Assembly: GCA_900548765.1 (NCBI GenBank)
Contig: URLU01000137.1
Location: forward strand, 1-6,122
DNA: 6,122 bases
Direction of reading: 5' to 3'
Origin: an uncultured Lachnobacterium sp.
Lineage (GTDB): Bacteria > Bacillota > Clostridia > Lachnospirales > Lachnospiraceae
How positions within the stretch are numbered: position 1 is the first letter of the stretch; every line of letters starts with the position of its first letter. The position numbers were made by a program, and so were the translations under genes. Below, one piece after another: positions 6,025 through 6,122 of this stretch. The notes below the pieces were generated by a model. The model had not been told where the DNA came from. It ran no database searches and worked only from the letters and a program-made list of their open reading frames with translations.

Positions 6025-6122
6025 ATGAAGTATTCAAACATTACAGAAGCAAAATTTATAGACAGACCCAATAGGTTTATAGCTCATGTGGAGTTTGATG
6101 GAAAAACAGAGACAGTACATGT
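6025..6122 (+). CDS. sfsA: SfsA family protein (DNA/RNA nuclease, sugar fermentation stimulation), 3'-truncated by window edge
   Basis: Only the first 32 codons are present. The start MKYSNITEAKFIDRPNRF, followed by IAHVEFDGKTETVH, matches the N terminus typical of SfsA proteins (pattern EAxFIxRPNRFIAxVELxGxxxxVHV). SfsA was named for stimulating maltose fermentation in E. coli, and family members are annotated as putative nucleic-acid binding proteins or nucleases. The ATG has AGGAAAG at 6014-6020, which overlaps the xylB stop codon, so the two genes are very likely co-transcribed and perhaps translationally linked. The catalytic part lies beyond the window. Confidence 0.85.
   Translation, partial: MKYSNITEAKFIDRPNRFIAHVEFDGKTETVH

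Overview
The window looks like ordinary chromosome from a low-to-medium-GC Clostridia member of the Firmicutes, most likely Lachnospiraceae (Roseburia/Agathobacter-like). This rests on the gene families, AT-rich spacers, strong AGGAGG-type ribosome sites and A/T-biased promoters. No phage, transposon, CRISPR, tRNA or rRNA signal was seen. The assignment is an inference from reading; no search was run.

Layout. Bases 2-1171 (+) hold the C-terminal two thirds of an M3-family oligoendopeptidase F (pepF) with an intact zinc site. It ends at a good rho-independent terminator (about 1197-1230). Two tandem 44-bp units follow (1231-1318), each carrying a hairpin whose arms differ between copies but stay complementary. 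Next is a complete MATE-family multidrug/sodium antiporter (1361-2734, +). It converges, with a 7-bp gap, on a three-gene minus-strand cluster read from 4244 down to 2742: an ECF-transporter substrate-binding (S) membrane protein, a 95-residue Cys-rich small-domain protein, and a stand-alone 210-residue protein resembling the activation domain of B12-dependent methionine synthase. The last two overlap by 11 bp. A 295-bp divergent spacer (4245-4539) holds candidate promoters for both sides and several inverted repeats. On the plus strand follow a complete xylulokinase (xylB, 4540-6015) and, 9 bp later, the first 32 codons of sfsA, cut by the window end.

How the genes fit together. The minus-strand cluster is the most interesting part. 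Two of its three products belong to families that I associate with cobalamin/corrinoid metabolism, so the S component is a reasonable candidate importer of a corrinoid or a corrinoid precursor. No cobalamin riboswitch (B12 box) was recognised in the leader, and no EcfA/EcfA'/EcfT genes are nearby, so energising would have to come from a shared module elsewhere. The methionine-synthase-like protein seems to lack the RxxxGY S-adenosylmethionine signature and ends in a four-Cys cluster. It may therefore have a different role from classical MetH reactivation. The xylB-sfsA pair looks like a sugar-use transcription unit without a visible xylose isomerase or regulator.
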